A stretch of 7,168 nucleotides of DNA from a bacterium UBP9_UBA1432 (GTDB lineage: Bacteria > Vulcanimicrobiota > Xenobia > Xenobiales > Xenobiaceae), in assembly GCA_002329445.1 (NCBI GenBank), contig DCTU01000162.1, positions 17,842-25,009 on the forward strand, read 5' to 3'. The notes beneath the pieces were generated by a model, which was given only the letters and a program-made list of their open reading frames with translations, searched no databases and was not told the origin of the DNA. This document shows, piece after piece, positions 4,777-7,168 of this stretch. Each line of letters opens with the position of its first letter. The stretch's first letter is position 1. A program made the translations under genes and the position numbers.

Positions 4777-7168
4777 TTGCCTCCAGACATCCTCGTGGTC
4801 ACGCCCAACGAGCGCATGGCCCGGCACCTGCGTGCCCGGGACGACCGCCAGGCCCGGGACGCGCTGACCTGGGAGCCCCGCGAGATCCTCTCCTGGCGCT
4901 CCTGGCTGCAGGCTCTGTGGGACGAGGCCCTGGACTGGCAGGCTCCGCGGCCGATCCTGTTGCGCCCGGCCCAGGAAGCCGCCCTCTGGCAGCAGGTGCT
5001 GGAGGACTCGCCCCCGGGAGCACGCCTCCTGAACCCCCGCTCGGCGGCCCGGACCGCCATCGAAGCCTGGCATCTCCTGCACGACCACGGCTGCGGGCTG
5101 GACCCCGAAGACCCCTTCCTGGACGACGATTCCAGGGCCTTTGCCGGGTGGGCCCACCGCGTCGACACCATGTGCGAAGCTCGGGGATGGTTGGACCCCG
5201 CCCGACTGCCGCAAGCCCTCGAGGAGGCCCTCGAAAAGGGCCAGATGGCCCTCCCTTCCGGCCTCCTCCTGGTGGGTTTCGACCGGATCCCCCCCCGCCA
5301 CGAAGCCTTCCTGGAGGCCCTTCGTCGAGCGGGCTGCGGCACGAGGATCTGGCAGGACCTGGGCCCGCCGGGGGACTTCACCCGGACCAGTCGGGCGGAC
5401 CCCGAGGCCGAGGCCGCCGCAGCGGTTCGCTGGGCCCGCGGGCTACTCTCGCATGACCCGGAGACCCGGATCGCCCTGGTGGTGCCCGACCTGGGGGGAA
5501 GCCGAACCCTGTTGGAACGCCTGCTGGAAGATCTGCTCTGCCCCGAGGCGGTCCTGCCTGGGAAGGCCCGTCGCCCTCGCCCCTACAACCTCTCGCTGGG
5601 CCGGCCCCTGGCCGACCGGGGCCTGGTCGCCGACGCCCTGACGCTGCTGCACCTGGCCCACGCTCCTCTGCCCCTGCAGCAGGTCGGGACCCTGCTCTCT
5701 TCGCCCCACCTGGGCGGCGCCGAGTCGGAGCGCGGCCAACGAGGCCTGCTGGACGCGACGCTGCGCCGGCGGATGATCCCGGACGCGGGACTGGAGCGAC
5801 TGGCCCGGATGGCCCGCTCGAGCGATCGTGAAGGTCTGCCCCGACCCGATGCCTGCCCGCTTCTGGCCGACCACCTGGACCGGGTGCGGGACCTGAGCCG
5901 GGACCTTCCCCTCCGGCAGTCCCCCGCCCGCTGGTCGGAGTCCTTCGACGCCCTGCTGCAGGCCAGCGGATGGCCCGGCGAGCGCCCGGTCGACGGCGAG
6001 GACGCCCAGGTCCGACTGCGCTTCCGAGAGGTCCTGGCAGAGCTTCGGGGCCTGGACCTGGTGCGCCCCTCCATGACCTTCATGCAGGCCCTGGGGGCCC
6101 TGACCTCGCTGTGCCGGGAGACGATCTTCCAACCGCGGGGGCCGGAGGCGCCGGTCCAGGTCCTGGGCTTCCTGGAGGCGGCCGGTCTGGACTTCGACGC
6201 CACCTGGATGCTGGGCGTCCACGACGAGGCCTGGCCGCCCGGTGCCCGGCCCAACCCCTATCTCCCCCTGGACCTGCAGCGCCGGATGGACATGCCCGGG
6301 TCCAGCGCGCCCCACGAGTTGGAGTTCGCCCGCCGGGTCACCCGGAGAATCCTGGCCGGAGCTCCCCACGGGGTCGCCAGCCACGCCCGCAGCGAGGGAG
6401 ACCGCGAGCTGCGGCCCAGCGCCCTGCTGGCCCACCTGCCGGAAGGCTCGCCTGTCCTGCCCGAGTTCCGCCCCTGGCGCGAGGTCATGCACCAAGCCGG
6501 TGGCCTGCAGGTGGCCCCCGACCGCCCTCCCCCGCCTTGTCCGCCCGGGGAGGTGGCGCGCGGCGGCACCGGGCTCTTCAAGCTTCAGGCCGCCTGCCCG
6601 TTCCGGGCCTTCGCCGAACTGCGCCTGGGTGCCCGCCCCCTGGAGGCCGTGCAGCCGGGCCTGGGCGCACGGGAGAGGGGCACCCTTCTGCACGAGACCC
6701 TGGAGCACGCCTGGCGGGCGCTGGGGTCGCAGTCGATCCTGCTGGAGGCGGCCCCGGAGAAGTTGGCCGAACTGACCGTGCAGGCCGCCGAGAAGGCCCT
6801 GACCCGGATGGCCGCGCAGCGGCCGGACGTGCTGACGGGCCGCTTCCGCCAGATCGAGCGGGATCGCCTGAGCCGCCTGGCCCTGGAATGGCTGGAGGTG
6901 GAGCGTGAACGCTCGCCCTTCGAGGTGGTGGGCTTCGAGGTCTGCCGGAGGATGGAGGTCGCCGGGTTGGGCTTCGAAGCCCGAATCGACCGGCTGGACC
7001 GTCTTCAGGACGGAAGCCTGGCCGTCCTGGACTACAAGACCGGCCGCCCGAACCCCCGACATTGGCTGGGAGACCGGCCTGAAGAGCCCCAGCTCCCCCT
7101 GTACTGCTCGGGGACCGAAGAGCAGACCGGTGCGGTGCTCTTCGCCCAGGTGCGTCCGGGCGACATGA
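4762..7168 (+). CDS. AddB-like PD-(D/E)XK nuclease, probable DNA repair protein (3' end outside window)
   Basis: The frame is open from the ATG to the right edge: 802 codons plus one base, with no stop. The protein matches the AddB-related 'probable DNA repair protein' family, typically about 900 residues, which is thought to process double-strand DNA ends for recombination. The N-terminus ILVVTPNERMARHLR (10-24) is the degenerate start of a helicase-like domain with no Walker A motif. VLGFLEAAGLDFDATWMLG (467-485) and WPPGARPNPYLP (491-502) are family signatures. CPFRAFAELRLGA (612-624) and ERGTLLHETLEHAW (638-651) open the nuclease domain. Asp743, the Asp757-Tyr758-Lys759 core and the QLPLY motif (777-781) complete an intact PD-(D/E)XK site. 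Cys612 sits where AddB proteins carry their first Fe-S cysteine; the others would lie beyond the window. 4762 is the first possible start after an in-frame TGA at 4720, but it has no good Shine-Dalgarno. Confidence 0.88.
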   Translation, partial: MPFSELPPDILVVTPNERMARHLRARDDRQARDALTWEPREILSWRSWLQALWDEALDWQAPRPILLRPAQEAALWQQVLEDSPPGARLLNPRSAARTAIEAWHLLHDHGCGLDPEDPFLDDDSRAFAGWAHRVDTMCEARGWLDPARLPQALEEALEKGQMALPSGLLLVGFDRIPPRHEAFLEALRRAGCGTRIWQDLGPPGDFTRTSRADPEAEAAAAVRWARGLLSHDPETRIALVVPDLGGSRTLLERLLEDLLCPEAVLPGKARRPRPYNLSLGRPLADRGLVADALTLLHLAHAPLPLQQVGTLLSSPHLGGAESERGQRGLLDATLRRRMIPDAGLERLARMARSSDREGLPRPDACPLLADHLDRVRDLSRDLPLRQSPARWSESFDALLQASGWPGERPVDGEDAQVRLRFREVLAELRGLDLVRPSMTFMQALGALTSLCRETIFQPRGPEAPVQVLGFLEAAGLDFDATWMLGVHDEAWPPGARPNPYLPLDLQRRMDMPGSSAPHELEFARRVTRRILAGAPHGVASHARSEGDRELRPSALLAHLPEGSPVLPEFRPWREVMHQAGGLQVAPDRPPPPCPPGEVARGGTGLFKLQAACPFRAFAELRLGARPLEAVQPGLGARERGTLLHETLEHAWRALGSQSILLEAAPEKLAELTVQAAEKALTRMAAQRPDVLTGRFRQIERDRLSRLALEWLEVERERSPFEVVGFEVCRRMEVAGLGFEARIDRLDRLQDGSLAVLDYKTGRPNPRHWLGDRPEEPQLPLYCSGTEEQTGAVLFAQVRPGDM

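Noticed and set aside
4638..5381. Long N-terminal extension of the aminotransferase frame
   Set aside because: The frame stays open beyond 4637, but the extra residues are Arg/Ser-rich, overlap the nuclease gene, and lie upstream of a good ribosome binding site and the normal family N-terminus.
3138..5456. Plus-strand open frame of 772 codons
   Set aside because: It runs antisense to the whole aminotransferase gene and out of frame with the nuclease. Its translation is a Gly/Pro/Arg-rich composition without any domain, typical of GC-rich shadow frames.
5443..7062. Minus-strand open frame of 539 codons
   Set aside because: It is antisense to the nuclease gene, which shows clear catalytic motifs. 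The translation is Gln/Gly/Arg-rich with no recognisable domain.

Overview
The window is very GC-rich (about 70% by eye) and densely coding, with strong G/C preference at third codon positions. That preference opens long spurious reading frames opposite every real gene. The genes suggest a high-GC, probably Gram-negative, free-living bacterium. The reasons are a likely lipoprotein, exported proteins, and a proteobacterial-type AddB/RecB-like nuclease. The phylum cannot be settled from this sequence. There are no tRNA or rRNA genes, CRISPR arrays, insertion sequences or phage genes.

Layout. (1) Positions 1-211 are a non-coding leader with two small potential hairpins, ending in a strong Shine-Dalgarno. 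(2) Positions 212-3298 hold four plus-strand genes packed as a probable operon: an enoyl-CoA hydratase/isomerase (crotonase) family protein, a GNAT acetyltransferase, a proline/serine/alanine-rich putative lipoprotein, and a second exported protein about half identical to the lipoprotein. The last three are linked by 4-bp ATGA stop/start overlaps. (3) A 16-bp gap separates this operon from a convergent minus-strand gene (3315-4637) for a class I/II PLP-dependent aminotransferase. (4) A 124-bp divergent intergenic region (4638-4761) carries a nested inverted repeat. (5) From 4762 to the right edge runs the first 802 codons of a large plus-strand gene for a PD-(D/E)XK nuclease of the AddB-like 'probable DNA repair protein' family. 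Its 3' end lies outside the window.

How the genes fit together. The aminotransferase and the nuclease look like housekeeping metabolism and DNA double-strand-break processing. The nuclease probably works with a UvrD/RecB-type helicase that may lie just downstream. The four-gene operon is the least understood part: a CoA-dependent lyase/isomerase-fold enzyme and an acyl-CoA-dependent acyltransferase precede two exported paralogues of a family I do not recognise. No joint pathway can be assigned from sequence alone.
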